64,000 nt of DNA from Cordilura impudica (GCA_963682025.1 CAVMKG010000138.1:248001-312000), one strand, 5' to 3'. Shown: positions 46,624 through 58,749, numbered from the stretch's first letter. Numbers and translations are program-made. The notes: generated from the letters alone by a model not told the origin.

Positions 46624-48833
46624 AATTTATTTGGGATACCAATTTGAAAATAACTTTTAAAATTTATTCTCGATTAAAATACCTTTATGAATATATATAT
46701 ACATGTGAAGAAAAACTAAATACTAAGAACAATACATACCTGTGAAACTGACAAAATTTTTAAAAAAAAAATCGATCACCAAGTGTTCTAAAACAAACCT
46801 TCTCATGGAATTATAAACTACAAACATAATTCAATAAATCTAAACTTGATGTCCTGTTTTTCATGGAATTGCCCATATATAGATGAACGGAGAACTATAC
46901 AGTAGCATTTTGTGTAACAAATTCAAAATGTTAGTAAATGTGTTGCAACAATGACTTAAGCTAATCAAGCATGTTTCCACGTCATGTCACTTTTTTTGCC
47001 ATTGTTGAAAGATTTAAGTTGAACAGTGCTTGTCATTTGATAACGCAATTCTACAAACCAAGCAAATAACTATTCACTTGCAGTGTTGCTTAAAATTATT
47101 TCGGATGTATTTTCATTTTATTAGATGCTGTTGTTTTTAGTTTAGTCAATAGTCGTGCTGTTGCTAGTTGAATCTGTCTGTTCTACACAGCACGTTTTTT
47201 ATAACGAAAATATTATGATATGTGTAACAGTGATGCTTATCAAGCTTTTTTTTTTTTTGTGGCATCTGGCTCCTAGTTGAATCAGTCAATATCAATTTCA
47301 GCACTCCTTTTAGCTTGTGGTCTTCTTATTCTCATCAAGGCAAACAAAAGTAGTTCTAAAGACCACTTCTTCGAATCCCTTTCACTGTCTGAGGAAGGCC
47401 ACAAAGCTGAATGGATTTTAACTATTCATTGCAACAATATCTGCTGAATTTACGCACCAGCCCATACAAATGTGAAGTTTTGAAAACAATGCCGACCACT
47501 CCAATTTGGTAACAGGTTTTAAAAACGTTTTCGGTAATTTGGGTAAATACTGAAAATCTAATGCACTCAAAAGTTTCACTCAATGAAACCGTTGGCAACA
47601 TTGCTTTAGATTGTTTCAAATGTACAAGAATTGCAATTGTTGTTGCTCTTGTTGTTGTTTGTTTTTGATACAAATATTACAAAACGGAAGCATTAAATCT
47701 ACACAACAAACTCTTGGTAACTGACAGTTTCAATTGCCAGCAAACAAACCAGTCAACATCCATTCAGCAGCCAGCCAGCGAGATAGTAAGAATGTGTCAG
47801 TAGAGTGTTACATTTCAAAGTCGTAAAGCTTCTTTGCTGCTATTTTTGTATATGTTCATTTTTATCCACAGCCACGACTATTTGTGTTTATAGTTTAGAT
47901 TTACGATTTTTTTTTTTGCCATATAAAGCTCTATGAATGGTCCGTAATTCTGTATTTCAGCGTTTTTCTCTTGAGTATTTTTATTTGAACAGCAAAATGT
48001 TATTGCATCCTTTGAATTCTAAATACAATTTGAAGTAAGGATGAAAAAATTGTTTTAAATGTACAAAAAATGGATTTAAGAAATCTAATAATTGTAGCAT
48101 GAATATAAAAGCGGATATAATTTACAGTGCATCCTAGGCAGTACAGACAGAGTAAACAGTAGGGTACATAGGCAAAGAGAACAGAAAAATGAAGTCTAAA
48201 TAGTTCACGTTAGGGTAACCAAATTGCTCAATTACATATTTTTGTTGATAAAGGCGAACACGATTAGGTTAAAGCTTTAAATTAATTAAATATTTTCCAC
48301 ATTTCAAAAATTTCCGAATACATTTAAAATATTTTTAATTTTTATTTTGAAATAATTTTGTAATTTGTAATTACAGAAAATTAAATTCATTAGTTTTGAA
48401 GATAATTAAATTAATCTACTTATGCTTAAAGCGGATGTCAATATTTTTTTATTCAAACATTAAGATTCTTACAGACCAAATACATTCTCGACAACATTAC
48501 ATAAATAGTTGCGCAGTGGATCGAGTTCATACAAAATGGAACTTAAAGAGGACCAACTGAGTGTGCTAATTTCAAATACGTAAACATGTTTATCAGTTAT
48601 CTTATCGCTAAAAGTTCAGAACTGTATATTTTTTCATATATCAATATTTCTCACTTTATTTTTTTTTTATTTAATGAAACAAAAATAGTAGAAAAATTCC
48701 CTCATAATCATATAAGGAGCGACATCGAAAAAATCTTAACACAAATTTTTCTTCTTAACTTTTTTCGTAAGTATTACTTGCTTTATTTTTTTTTTTATTA
48801 AACAAGTTATTTTGAAAAATTTATTAGTTATTA
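46624..48833. other. Noncoding stretch, possibly unique host sequence
   Basis: No TE protein or repeat is recognised. Around 47,630-47,800 there are GTT/CAA-rich and CAGCCAGCC texts common in fly noncoding DNA. An 83-residue minus-strand frame (47,422-47,673) has no recognised motif and I do not call it a gene. Confidence 0.35.
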
Positions 48834-49340
48834 ATGTTATTGTGCCTTCTATATGATACCCAAAAACAGTCTTTTTTACAAACTATCAAGCATAGGCTTT
48901 TTATCAAACATTATCTGCAATCTTTATATGAATCTTTACAAGCTTTATATGAAAACACAAACAGCAGCATTTGGGATGGATGTACATTTTCGGAACATTT
49001 TTTAGTTGAATCCGTGGTAAAGCAAGGATGCTTATTAAGTCCAACTCTGTCCTCTTTATACATAAATGATCTACCCGATATTTTACCTGGTGGTATAAAT
49101 GTTGCCAATACAAATGTAAAATTTTTGTTATACGCGGACGATATTGTGATCCTATCAGACACATCTAGTGGTCTACAATATATGATTAATGCATCAAGGA
49201 AATATTTGCTTAAGTCCTCAGAGACTACCACGAATATTGGCCGAGAATATTGGAAAATGAATGGTCAAATTTGTGTAACGTGCTTCAGTTTTGTCCTCCG
49301 ATCATCAATATTCCTATATGTGTTTATTGGGAAGAGCTAA
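48834..49340 (+). pseudogene. LINE reverse transcriptase palm fragment (third RT lineage)
   Basis: One open frame of 168 codons contains VKQGCLLSPTLSSLYINDLP and LLYADDIVIL (YADD intact), ending soon after LQYMIN. It is the palm of a non-LTR reverse transcriptase but differs from the Jockey (GVSQGSVLGP) and CR1-type (GVPQGSVLG) copies here; QGC.LSPTLF resembles I/R1- or RTE-side elements. Fingers, thumb, endonuclease and 3' end are missing, so it is a dead fragment even though the remaining frame is open. Confidence 0.75.
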
Positions 49341-50422
49341 ATGGTTGAAATAAAAAGAAAGAAATGATGTTACCCTCAACGCATCGAACTCACAGTTCCA
49401 TGATCTTTATGCTCAAACTTGATTATAATACTACACCAAAATTTGCTGTTGAATTTTTCACACGAGCTAAAATGCAACAATACAGTAATGTTTATTAAAT
49501 AATCTTATTACTTTACCACATAAAATTAATTTTTAATTACAAAGAAAATATATAAATATATTAAATTTTAAAGGCACTTGAAATTTCAATAGTGTTAAAT
49601 TAGATCTATATAAAATTACTTCATTCTAATATATGGGGCGTTTCATGTCAAGTGATCCAACTTTTGAAACCGATGTCTTCCGATCAGGATGAAATTTGCA
49701 CCAAGGTTAGCCATGTCGCATAGTAGTTTATACATAATTTTTTTAAAAGATCTGAGTTAGAGGGGGTCAAAATTTGACAATTTGACCAAACATGTGTTTT
49801 TTCTCATCCATGTACCTTTTTACCTATTTTCCTTTGCTAAGTGTGTCTCAAGTAATTTAGATAGCTATTTCTTCAGTCTTTTTTAACAAATCTAAAAAAA
49901 ATTGAAAAAAATTTTAGACCTTTTTTTACTTTTTTTTCATAAAAGGAAATTTATTTATTTTTATTTTCTCAACAGAAATCTTAGGTGTTTCCCTTAAGAG
50001 CTTTTTGGTCACATATTGGGATGCGAGTGGGATATCTATCAAAAAAATGTTTTGTAACTCAAGACAACGGTTTTTCAATGTTTACCATATGCTCTAATTT
50101 AAAATTTTTCCTATTAGTGCGTAAGTGTTTCTAAAACCTTGAAAATAAAATGTGTACTGAGAAACTAGACAAATTAATCTTTTCGACGGTATGTTACATA
50201 CCCAACTAAAATTTCATAACCTCAATACTGTAAACCCACAATATGTTAACCTCAGGAAAAAAATAACTTTTTTTCTATAGGAAGGTTGAAAAGCTATTTA
50301 TTTTTTATTTTTTGTAATAATAATTAAATTAATATATAATAATAATAACAATAAAAATACAAAAAATTATTTAATAAAATTTAATCTTAATCACATTAGA
50401 TCCATTTATAACATAAGTATTT

Positions 50423-51250
50423 TTATTCCCTATACCACTATGTGGTTTGGGTATAATGACTTTGTGCTGCTGTTTGTAACAACCAAAAATATTTGACGTA
50501 CACCCATCTTTAACTACACCGATCGAATCAGAATCACTATCTGATTCGATTTAACGATGTCCGTCCGTCGGTCCGTCCGTCGGTCCGTCCGTCCGTCCGT
50601 CCGTCTGCGTGTCCATGTAAAGCTTGTAATCAAACTGCAGTTCGCAAATATGAACATATTTTGATTAAATTTGGCATTTGATCTTTTATCTGTCATTGGA
50701 TTAACGCTATTGAAATTGGTGAGAATCGGTCCATGTTTAGACCTAGCCCCCATACAAATGGCCCCTATGAAATCAACATATATTGCCATAAGATCGAAAT
50801 TATCATACAAATCTTAGTCAAATTGGGTTTGAATGTATATATTACATCCAATAATCAGTAGTCCAAAAATGATCCCTATTGGACAACTCTTAGTCATAGG
50901 CCCCATATAGAGCTGCTTCCCGATCTTCACTTAAATCTTTTAAAAAACAAAAATATTGCACTGATTCTTCTCAAATTTTGTTTGTATATATTTTTTTTTG
51001 CAAAATACAAGCGACTTTACCAAACATGGTCAGGATCGGTCCATTTTTGGGCCTAGTCCCCATATAGATATAGCATCCGATATGAACTTTTTCATATCTG
51101 CAGCCGAAAAAATTAATAAAAATCCCACTCAAATTTGGTTTATGCTTATTTTCTATATCCAGTTAGTTGGGCCTGAGAGATAGGGTCTCTAAACGCGTGG
51201 TATAGGGTATCGTATAGTCGGTCTAGACCGACTATAATTTTTTACTTGTT
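50423..51250 (-). mobile_element. INE-1-like element, copy 9, nested in the long-TIR transposon
   Basis: Complete on the minus strand: perfect left palindrome near 51,215-51,236, a (GTCC/GTCG)n array at 50,561-50,604 in plus orientation, and the right hairpin at 50,430-50,450. Because it interrupts the long-TIR element, it is the younger of the two. Confidence 0.92.
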
Positions 51251-51259
51251 TATTTTTGG

Positions 51260-52330
51260 CCTTGGAAAGAAATCACATTGAGTAAAGGTAGAAAACTTGG
51301 GTCTTCCATCGACAAGCGCTACAAAAGCATGGTATTGAGCGGTGTCATCGATTGTTATCGCATCATCGAATCTGCTTTTCAGTGTTTTCAATGTTTCCTC
51401 ATGATCCTCTTTGCTACTAAAAACAATTTTAGTTTCTTTACAACAATTCTTTGCCCAATGGAATAAAGCAGATCTTGATGAGAGCAGTGGAGGCTTTTGC
51501 GGTTTGCTCCATTATCATCACATGCTCCTTTGCCGTGAGCAGTAGGATGAAAATGTTACTCAGCTGGTATTCCAAAATCTTTTTTATGAGCTAAAAGTTT
51601 TGGGAAGCTACGTTTGTTTTTAAAATGTTGACGAGCTACAGCTACGTCCGTACCTTATCTACTGTAAATCTAGATTTTAGATATTTTAGTATTATCTTCT
51701 GGTACTCAGAAACTGCAACGGTACCATGTTTTAAATCATGGGATATGATTGGCACGCTTTTGTGTTCCACTTTTTAATCTACTGTTAATATAGTTGCTTG
51801 GCCGTTATTGAAGTGGAATGCTTGTATGGCATCCTGAAGAACATTTTTATAGTTTTCTGCGACATCATGTGAAATAGCGAATTCATCATACTTCAAATGT
51901 ATCTTCAAATCCTTGAAGAATGACCATTGCTCTTTGACTAAAAAGCCATGGGTTCTCAAGTTTGCCAATCCTGTACACATTTCTTCCACAAAATCATCCA
52001 CATTTAAAATTATTGTTTTCAATGTGCATCTGTCAGTCTGAATCCAAGATTCAAATTCCACCTTCTCAATATATTCGCCATCAAAAATGTTGATTAAATT
52101 CTCTTTGATGAATGTGGTTTCCGGGCAATTTGAACTTCACTTAAGTGGCAAGGAGTTGTTGTTTTATGACACATAGTCAATTTAAGGCAATCGTGGTATT
52201 CGTGTATATCTTCTGGCGAGTTATCTGTTAAGCACTTTAAGTTTATTTCCTTCAACATCAGTTTAAGCAATAGCTGAACCTAGTAACGCCAAGAAAAGAT
52301 TGGCAAAAAAGCAGCAAATAAAGGCGATAA
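51260..52330 (-). pseudogene. Orphan TE-associated protein (GIPAEWHF..HGKGxCD type), decayed
   Basis: Minus strand, N to C: MLKEINLKCLTDNSPEDIHE, CLKLTMCHKTTTPCHLSEV (Cys/His-rich), EFESWIQTDRCTLKTI, FLVKEQWSFFKDLKIHLK, YDEFAISHDVAENYKNVLQD and IQAFHFNNGQATI. Through frameshifts come KDFGIPAE, a stop, HFHPTAHGKGACDDNGANRK, and finally LKSRFDDAITIDDTAQYHAF. I recognise this as an uncharacterised protein family common in invertebrate genomes and usually multi-copy; the (H/S)HGKG.CD and DFAENY-type blocks are its signature. Here it sits between long inverted repeats, which suggests that it is the element's transposase. No catalytic role is established. Multiple frameshifts and stops make it dead. 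Confidence 0.75.
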
Positions 52331-53066
52331 ATAAGCTGGATAAAAGACTGGGTATTTAAAAATTTACAGAACCTAAATACTTCATCAGCTCCAATAAATT
52401 AATAATTAAAAAAATAGTTATGTTATGAACAGATCTTATGTGATTATGATGAAATTTTATTAAATTATTTACTTAAATTATTGTTTTTTTTTTCCTGAGG
52501 TCAAAATATTGCGGGTATTATAGTATTGAGGGTATAAAATTTTAGTTAGATATGTTACATACCGTCGGAAAGGATAATCTGTCTAGTTTCTCAGTATATG
52601 CTTTATTTTTAAAGTTAAAGAAACACTTACACTCTAATAGGGAAAAGTTCAAATTAGTGCATATTAAAAATTTAAAAACCGTTGTCGTGAGTTTCAAAAC
52701 ATTTTTTTTGTAAGATGTCCCACTCGCATCCCACTAAGCGACCAAAAAGCTCTTAACGAAAAAACCAAAAAAATTTTTGATTTTGCAAAAAAAAGTCCAA
52801 AATTTTTTAAATTTTTTTTTCCCGAAATCGGAAGAAATAGCTATTTAAACTAATTGGGACAAATTTTGCTAAGAACAATAGGTAAAAAGTTATATTGATG
52901 AGAAAAACACCTGTTTGGTCAAAATGTCAAATTTGGACCCCCTCTAAGTCAAAGAGTTCTGAACCGATCTTGTTGCAAAATTGTGTCTAAGCTACTATCC
53001 AACAGGACTAACCTTGTTGATCGGAAAACATTGGTTTCAAACGTGAAAAAACGCATGAAACGCCCC

Positions 53067-53596
53067 ATATATGATTCTAATATATATGTAAAATTCGTAA
53101 TAAAACAAAAAAAAAAGCAAAATCACAACCATGTTTGTCAAAAGAAATTAGTTGTTAGCATTATTAAAAACTTTAAGAATCTTTACTACTTTACATATAA
53201 AATTGAATTTAAAATATGATAAATAATTTTATGAATGACAAGATCATTCAAATTTAAAAGGGAGGTGTAGCGCGATTATATTCCTAAGGTGGCCGATGAC
53301 TTCATTTAGTCACTAATAAATGTATATTATCTTACGACTGAAATCATCGTCCAAAATATGTTTAAGTACAAACATTTTGTTAATACGACAATTTACAATA
53401 AAGTCCTTGCCCGTATTTTATATACGGAAGTGTTTATGTTTAATCAATTTATGTAAAATTATGTACAGTTAATAATATAAAGAAACGGAAAACAATAAAT
53501 AAATAAACAATAATGAATTGACACTCAGCCAGAGAAGAAGTATTCTAATTTAATCTAACTTTTGTTATTTAAAAAAATTTAAATGATTACTCCATA
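53067..53596. other. Noncoding interval
   Basis: AT-rich flank of the long-TIR transposon. No gene or repeat recognised. Confidence 0.35.
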
Positions 53597-54217
53597 TTAT
53601 ACCCTATACCACTATGTGGTTTGGGTATAATGACTCGGTGTTGCTGTTTGTAACCACCAAAAATTAACATAGACCCATCTTTTGTTATACCGATCGACTC
53701 GGAATCCCTTTCTGAGTCGATTTAGTGATGTCCGTCCGTCTGTCCGTCTGTCCGTTTGTCCTTCTGAAAAATTATCGTATAGATCTCAGTCAAATTGGGT
53801 TTGTATATATGTATTATATTCATTTATCAGTAGTTAAAAAATAATCTATATAGGACAATGCCTAGTCATACGCCCCATATAGAGCTGCTTCCCGATCTTC
53901 ACTTGAATCTATTAAAAAACAAAAATATTGCACAGATATATCTGAACGTTGGTTTGTATATATTTTTTCAAAATATTAGTGACTTTACTAAATATGGTTA
54001 GGATCGGTCCATTTTTCGACCTAGTCCCCATATAAGTATAGCACCCGATATGAAGTTTTTCATATTCGCAGCCAAAAATATTAATAACAATGCCATTCAA
54101 ATTTGGTTTATCCTTATTTTCTATATCCTCTTAGGGGGACCGAAGAGATGGGGTCTCTAAACCATGGTATAGGGTATCGTATAGTCGGTGTAGACCGACT
54201 ATAATTTTCTTAATTGT
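53597..54217 (-). mobile_element. INE-1-like element, copy 10 (internally deleted)
   Basis: Right hairpin at 53,600-53,630 and a GTCCGTCTGTCC array near 53,730-53,762. A deletion of about 170 bp follows the array (TTCTGAAAAATTATCGTATA). The left palindrome has one mismatch (GTCGGTGTAGACCGAC). It lies about 390 bp left of the intact long-TIR transposon. Confidence 0.9.
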
Positions 54218-54608
54218 ATATCTTTAATTTCAGCATATGCGATATACAACATCCTACCTAAAAATCATTAAGCTGCAAAATTCCTCTATTATCTTGGTGG
54301 TAGTTTCATGCAAATCTGTTAATCGCATTTGTGTGGTTTTGTTTATTCTTCTTGTATTGTCTTTTTTGGTTTCTTCTCCATCTGCTCAGAAAATTATTCC
54401 TACCACTATCTCTATTAATTTTAAAATATCTTACAAAAGAAGTGTTGAAAATTTAAAAATATCAAAAGAGCAATTTTTCTGTTTATTTTAGTTTCATATG
54501 TGGGTGCATAGATAAATATTTACTCTTGTCATATATGAAGAAATGAAGAGCAATTATATTAGTTTTATTTTATTTATAAATTTTTAGAATTTTTATTATA
54601 TATATATA
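54218..54608. other. Noncoding interval before the TTAA transposon
   Basis: An 84-codon frame (54,237-54,491) includes a hydrophobic stretch. It has no recognised homology, promoter or splice context, so I do not call it. A TA-rich run precedes the insertion site. Confidence 0.35.
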
Positions 54609-54612
54609 TTAA

Positions 54613-55085
54613 GGTGGCCCTTATTTTTTTTCGATTTTCCAAACAAGCAGGTCATTTTTGTGTGAGGTTAGGAGAAAAAAAAATTTGACAAAAATTTGGG
54701 CTCGATCGGTTGAAAATTCGCGTGCCGCACGAGGGTTAAAGTTCGTGACAACGAACAAAATTTATAAAAAGAAGCTCATAACTACTAAGGGGTCACCACT
54801 ATGGAGGTAAAAAGTATGAGCAACCCCCATTATTTTTGTATCCCCAATATTTTTCTAGAACAAACTTACCCTCTATCTCCAACCCTTAAGGGGGTTCCCA
54901 TACAAAAAAAAAAATGCACGAATATGTACCAAAAATAGAAAAATAAAATATATGAGCATTTCAACGAGAATTATTTCTATGGTCTCCGATTTTGTTAAAA
55001 TTTGGTGAGTGTGTTTGGAATCGAACGCATATTTCCAAAACATTTTTTAATTTTTTTTTTTGAAAACTGCGGCAACCCCGAAGCT
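54613..55085 (+). repeat. Left terminal inverted repeat of the TTAA transposon
   Basis: Pairs with 58,255-58,749 at high identity; the main differences are poly-A/T length and a replaced block at 54,627-54,640. It ends inward near CTGCGGCAACCCCG. It contains two instances of the CCGAT-N5 motif (54,690-54,709 inverted; 54,986-55,005). Confidence 0.85.
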
Positions 55086-55448
55086 TTGAATTATCGCTAA
55101 ATTTATTGTTATACTTTTTTAGTTTGTGGAATCCCCGAATTATAGTTTAAATTTTTTGTTTATGTTAGATACGTTTTTTATGTACACATATTGACCTTCT
55201 AGTTGTTCTATGACATTTGCAATTAAAACATACAACCTGTGAGTGGAAAATTAAAGCTAAGCAGTGTTATTTTAAAGTTTCTTTATGTGTTGTGATAGTG
55301 AATAATTCATCTTTTCAAGTAAAACTAAAAGCAACCCAGGAAAATGTGAAATCAAAAAGTGAAATAAAAGGAAAATAAAACATCTAAAACTAAAAGATAA
55401 AAACTACATTAAAAAATAGCAGGTGCGCATTTGATTTTCAATGGCATC

Positions 55449-57936
55449 ATGAAAAAAAGTAATTTGAGATCGCAACAGCCCAGCATTTATTTGATTGAAC
55501 ATGTTATTCCGCAGCTGTTGGGATCAAAATTGCCGTCTAAAAAAGAAGTTCTTGGTGTATTTTTTTTTCACACTCGTACACTAAAATTGGAAGTGCGAAA
55601 AAGTATAACAATGGCTGCAAACGAAGTGCTCGTTTTCTGGGATAAGGCGCGAATTCCGACGCGAGACAAATCTGCCGTCATAAAACAAATTGGCAAATTG
55701 TACCAGAATTGGAGGAAGTTAAACAAGAGCGCAACAAGAGGAGGACCTTCTCATAAGGTAAAAGAAGAAAAGTTTGTCGAAGAATTAGACGACCTCTTCG
55801 ATATTGCCCATGTTAATTCACTTACAACGATTACAATACCGGAGGATATAGAGTTTTTGCTTGCGCAGAGGAAAAAAGGCCGTCCAGGCAGCATGATTGG
55901 CATTGACATGGCTCTAGTTGGCTATGAAAAAAGAAAAATGGAACGAAAGACAAAAGAACAACGGCGATTACGAGCGACTACTGAAATTAATACCTTATCA
56001 ACGAGTAAGTATTGTAAATTGCAGAAGACGCACAATTTTATTATTTGTACTCAATATTTATTCAACTACAGTGCAAGTAACATCATCTACCGAATCGTCA
56101 GACAATGGTGGCAATGGTGGAATGGAATGGGAATTGGACGCTCTACCGTCGACTTCGAAAATTGTAAAAAGAGGAACACAGTCATTTATCAATGAACGGA
56201 TCGTTTCTGCTTTGGACAAATGCATGATATCAGACCGAAATGCAATGCATTTAATGACTGCAGTAGCTGAAGGCCTTGGCCACAACGTATCAAATTTGGT
56301 ATTGAATCGCTCGTCAATTCAAAGATACCGTAATGCAAATCGACAAAAAATAGCTGGTTTTGTAAAGGAGAACTTATATGTAATATTATTCTTCTCATAC
56401 CTATTTATTTTCAATATTCATATAAATATTTTTTCATTACAGTTAAAGGAAGCAGCATTTTTTATAGTGCATTGCGATGGCAAAATACTGGAAGAGATTT
56501 CAGGAAAGAATAAGATTGATCGCCTTCCAGTTATTGTAACTAATGGAGAAATAGAACGAATATTAGGCGTTCCAAAATTAGATTGTGGAAAAGGTAAAAA
56601 CATTGCAGCGGCTGTTCAACACCTACTGGTAGAATGGAAGATTGCGAATCGAGTTCAAGCAATGTCTTTTGACACGACATCGTCAAACACTGGTGAATTC
56701 GGAGGAGCTGTAATTTTACTTGAACAGTTATTAGAGAGAGATTTGATGTATCTACCGTGTCGACATCACATATACGAATTGGTGCTAAGAGCAGTCTTCG
56801 AAGAAAAAATTGGAAACACTTCTGCGCCAGATGTTGGCCTGTTTCGGCGTTTCCAGCTAAATTGGGAAAATGTTTATCAAAAGTCATTTGAAACTGGAGT
56901 AAGCGATGAAATCGTTGTTTCGAAATTAATAACTGCACCAGATGACATCATTACATTTTGCATGGCCAAACTACAGAAAAGACAACGTCGCAACGACTAT
57001 AAGGAACTATTGGAATTGGTTGTTTTATTCCTTGGCGGTGATTTGGGCGCATATAAGTTTAAACAACTCATACCCATTCACCACGCACGATGGATGTCCA
57101 AGGCAATCTACTCGTTGAAAATATTTATGTTCAGAGACCAATTTAAACTGTCAAAGTCACAATTGGATGGAATTCGAGATTTCTGTATATTTATGGTTTG
57201 TTTGTACGCAAAAGTCTGGTATAACTGTACTGAAGCTGTCAAAGCGCCGAATCAGGACTTGAACTTTTTGAAAGCTCTTCACTCGTATGCAGACTTAGAT
57301 GAGAAATTGTCGAAAATAATGGTAACAAAGTTTATTAGACATTTGTGGTATCTAGCGGAGGAGGCTATAGATCTAGCCTTCTTTGATTCAGATGTTTCGT
57401 GTGACATAAAACGAAAAATGTTGGCTATTATGTACATAGAGGATGGAGAAGAAAGCCTTGAAATAAAAGAAAGGGAAGTCAAACTACAAAAACATACTGA
57501 TGAAGAAACTGGAGAAGATGATGATTGTGGTACCTCTGATGGCTCTGAAGATGTTGAAGGCCCTATCCGTAGTAAGAAAAAAATTGTGCTTAAATTTGCA
57601 GAAGTAAATGAACAATTTTTGTCGAATAACTTGAGCGCTTTCGTAACCTCAAAAACTAAAAACTTTTCCAAAAACTTTTTCCAACGCTTCAACTTGCCGC
57701 ATGAATTTTTACGATATCCACCGGAAACGTGGCCACAGCGTGAAGATTCTCAGCAAGCATTGAAAATTGTCGACAAAATTCACGTTGTAAACGACATCGC
57801 CGAGAGAGGTGTGAAAATGATGGAGGACTACAATAAAATATTGTGCAGGAACGAAGAGGAGAAGCAATATTTAATTCAAGTTGTCAGTGATTATCGCAAA
57901 AAATATCCGAGTTATGGCAAAAGTAATTTAATTTAA
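55449..57936 (+). CDS. Orphan DDE-like transposase, three exons, 785 residues (tentatively Sola-like)
   Basis: Coding exons 55,449-56,004, 56,072-56,379 and 56,443-57,936 join through introns of 67 bp (GTAAGT..ACAG) and 63 bp (GTAATA..ACAG) into an open 785-codon frame. The start is the first in-frame ATG (MKKSNLRSQQ); an upstream ATG at 55,441 opens only three codons. The N-terminal third has a basic block and the conserved FDIAH, then FLLAQRKKGRPGSM (about residues 120-155). The core has VHCDGK (D300), MSFDTTSSNTG (D365) and LPCRHHIYELVL (E400), a plausible acidic triad. HHARWMSKAI follows (501-510), then an acidic stretch near 639-659 and a C-terminal domain shared with the remnant at 23 kb. 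It presumably cuts and pastes the surrounding element by binding its long repeats. Family membership (multi-copy uncharacterised invertebrate proteins) is recognised; the Sola link is inference. Confidence 0.8.
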
Positions 57937-57961
57937 AGCATTAATAATTATGTTATACATA

Positions 57962-57967
57962 AATAAA
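57962..57967 (+). promoter_or_regulatory. Poly(A) signal AATAAA of the transposase gene
   Basis: AATAAA 25 bp after the stop codon, the only canonical signal directly downstream of the gene and before the right inverted repeat. Confidence 0.65.
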
Positions 57968-58254
57968 CCTATTAATAGCATCATTAAACCATTTTATTTT
58001 ATTGCAATAATTGTATATGAACATTTCCATTTTACTTCAATGGTCTCCGATTTTGATAAAATTTGGTGAGTATGTTTGGAATAGAACGCATATTTCACAA
58101 AAATTTTTTTCCATTTTATATATTTTATTTTATAAAATATCAGAACCCCAAAACTCTCACTATTTTTACACACAAAGAATTTTTTAAATATCTCTTACAC
58201 AACAAGTTATTGCCTTCTGAATGATGTCCTAACAAATAATTTTACAATATTTCA

Positions 58255-58749
58255 AAGATTCGGGGTTGCCACAGTTTTCCAAAAAAAAAAAAAAAAAAAA
58301 AAATGTTTTGGAAATATGCGTTCGATTCCAAGCACACTCACCAAATTTTATCAAAATCGGAGACCATAGAAATAATTCTCGTTGAAATGCTCATATATTT
58401 TGTTTTTCTATTTTGGTAAATTTTCGTGCATTTTTTTTTTTTGTATGGGAACCCCCTTAAGGGTTGGAGATAGAGGGTAAATTTGTTCTAGAGAAATATT
58501 TGGGACACAAAAATAATGGGGGTCGCTCTTACTTTTTACCTCCATAGGGGTGACCCCTGAGTAGTTATGAGCTTCTTTTTATAAATTTTGCTCGTTCTCA
58601 CGAACTTTAACCCTCGTGCGGCACGCGAATTTTCAACCGATCGAGCCCAAATTTTTGTCAAAATTTTTTTTCTCCTAACCTCACACAAAAATGACCTGCG
58701 TGTTTGGAACAGATGAGTTTTAAATTTGCCCATACATTGAAGGGCCACC
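58255..58749 (-). repeat. Right terminal inverted repeat of the TTAA transposon
   Basis: Reverse complement of 54,613-55,085. It holds a poly-A run near 58,280-58,302 and two CCGAT-N5 motif instances (58,341-58,360 inverted; 58,637-58,656). Confidence 0.85.

Larger units (their letters stand above)
49634..53066. mobile_element. Long-TIR DNA transposon with orphan gene (GGGGCGTTTCATG ends)
   Basis: Ends GGGGCGTTTCATG (49,634) and CATGAAACGCCCC (to 53,066) open inverted repeats of about 630 bp (49,634-50,265) and 575 bp (52,490-53,066). They match through GGTATGTTACATACC-like and CTAGACA-type text. ATAT on both sides is a possible 4-bp duplication, but the flanks are TA-rich. A decayed gene lies inside on the minus strand, and an INE-1-like copy is inserted at 50,423-51,250. 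The superfamily is not assigned. Confidence 0.8.
54613..58749 (+). mobile_element. Intact 4.1-kb long-TIR transposon flanked by TTAA
   Basis: TTAA at 54,609-54,612 and 58,750-58,753 bounds an element that begins GGTGGCCCTT and ends AAGGGCCACC. The inverted repeats run to about 55,085 on the left and 58,255 on the right. They include CTCGATCGGTTGAAAATTCG, GGGTTGGAGATAGAGGGTAA (right) and GAACGCATATTTCC. A third partial copy of the inner segment lies at 58,038-58,110 in direct orientation, so the right end is itself a hairpin. The single gene and its poly(A) signal lie between the repeats. TTAA duplications occur in piggyBac, Kolobok and some Sola elements; the protein is not piggyBac. Assignment to Sola is tentative. 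Confidence 0.88.

Noticed and set aside
47422..47673. 83-codon minus-strand frame as a possible host exon
   Set aside because: No recognisable domain and no splice sites that extend it convincingly.
54237..54491. 84-codon frame with a hydrophobic segment just before the TTAA transposon
   Set aside because: No homology, and it lies outside the element ends; probably chance.
56058..57692. Minus-strand frames of 61-137 codons within the transposase gene
   Set aside because: Antisense shadows of the plus-strand coding exons.
54613..58749. piggyBac assignment from the TTAA duplication
   Set aside because: The protein lacks the piggyBac DDD core and C-terminal cysteine-rich finger, and the ends GGTGGCCC do not match the CCY-type piggyBac termini.
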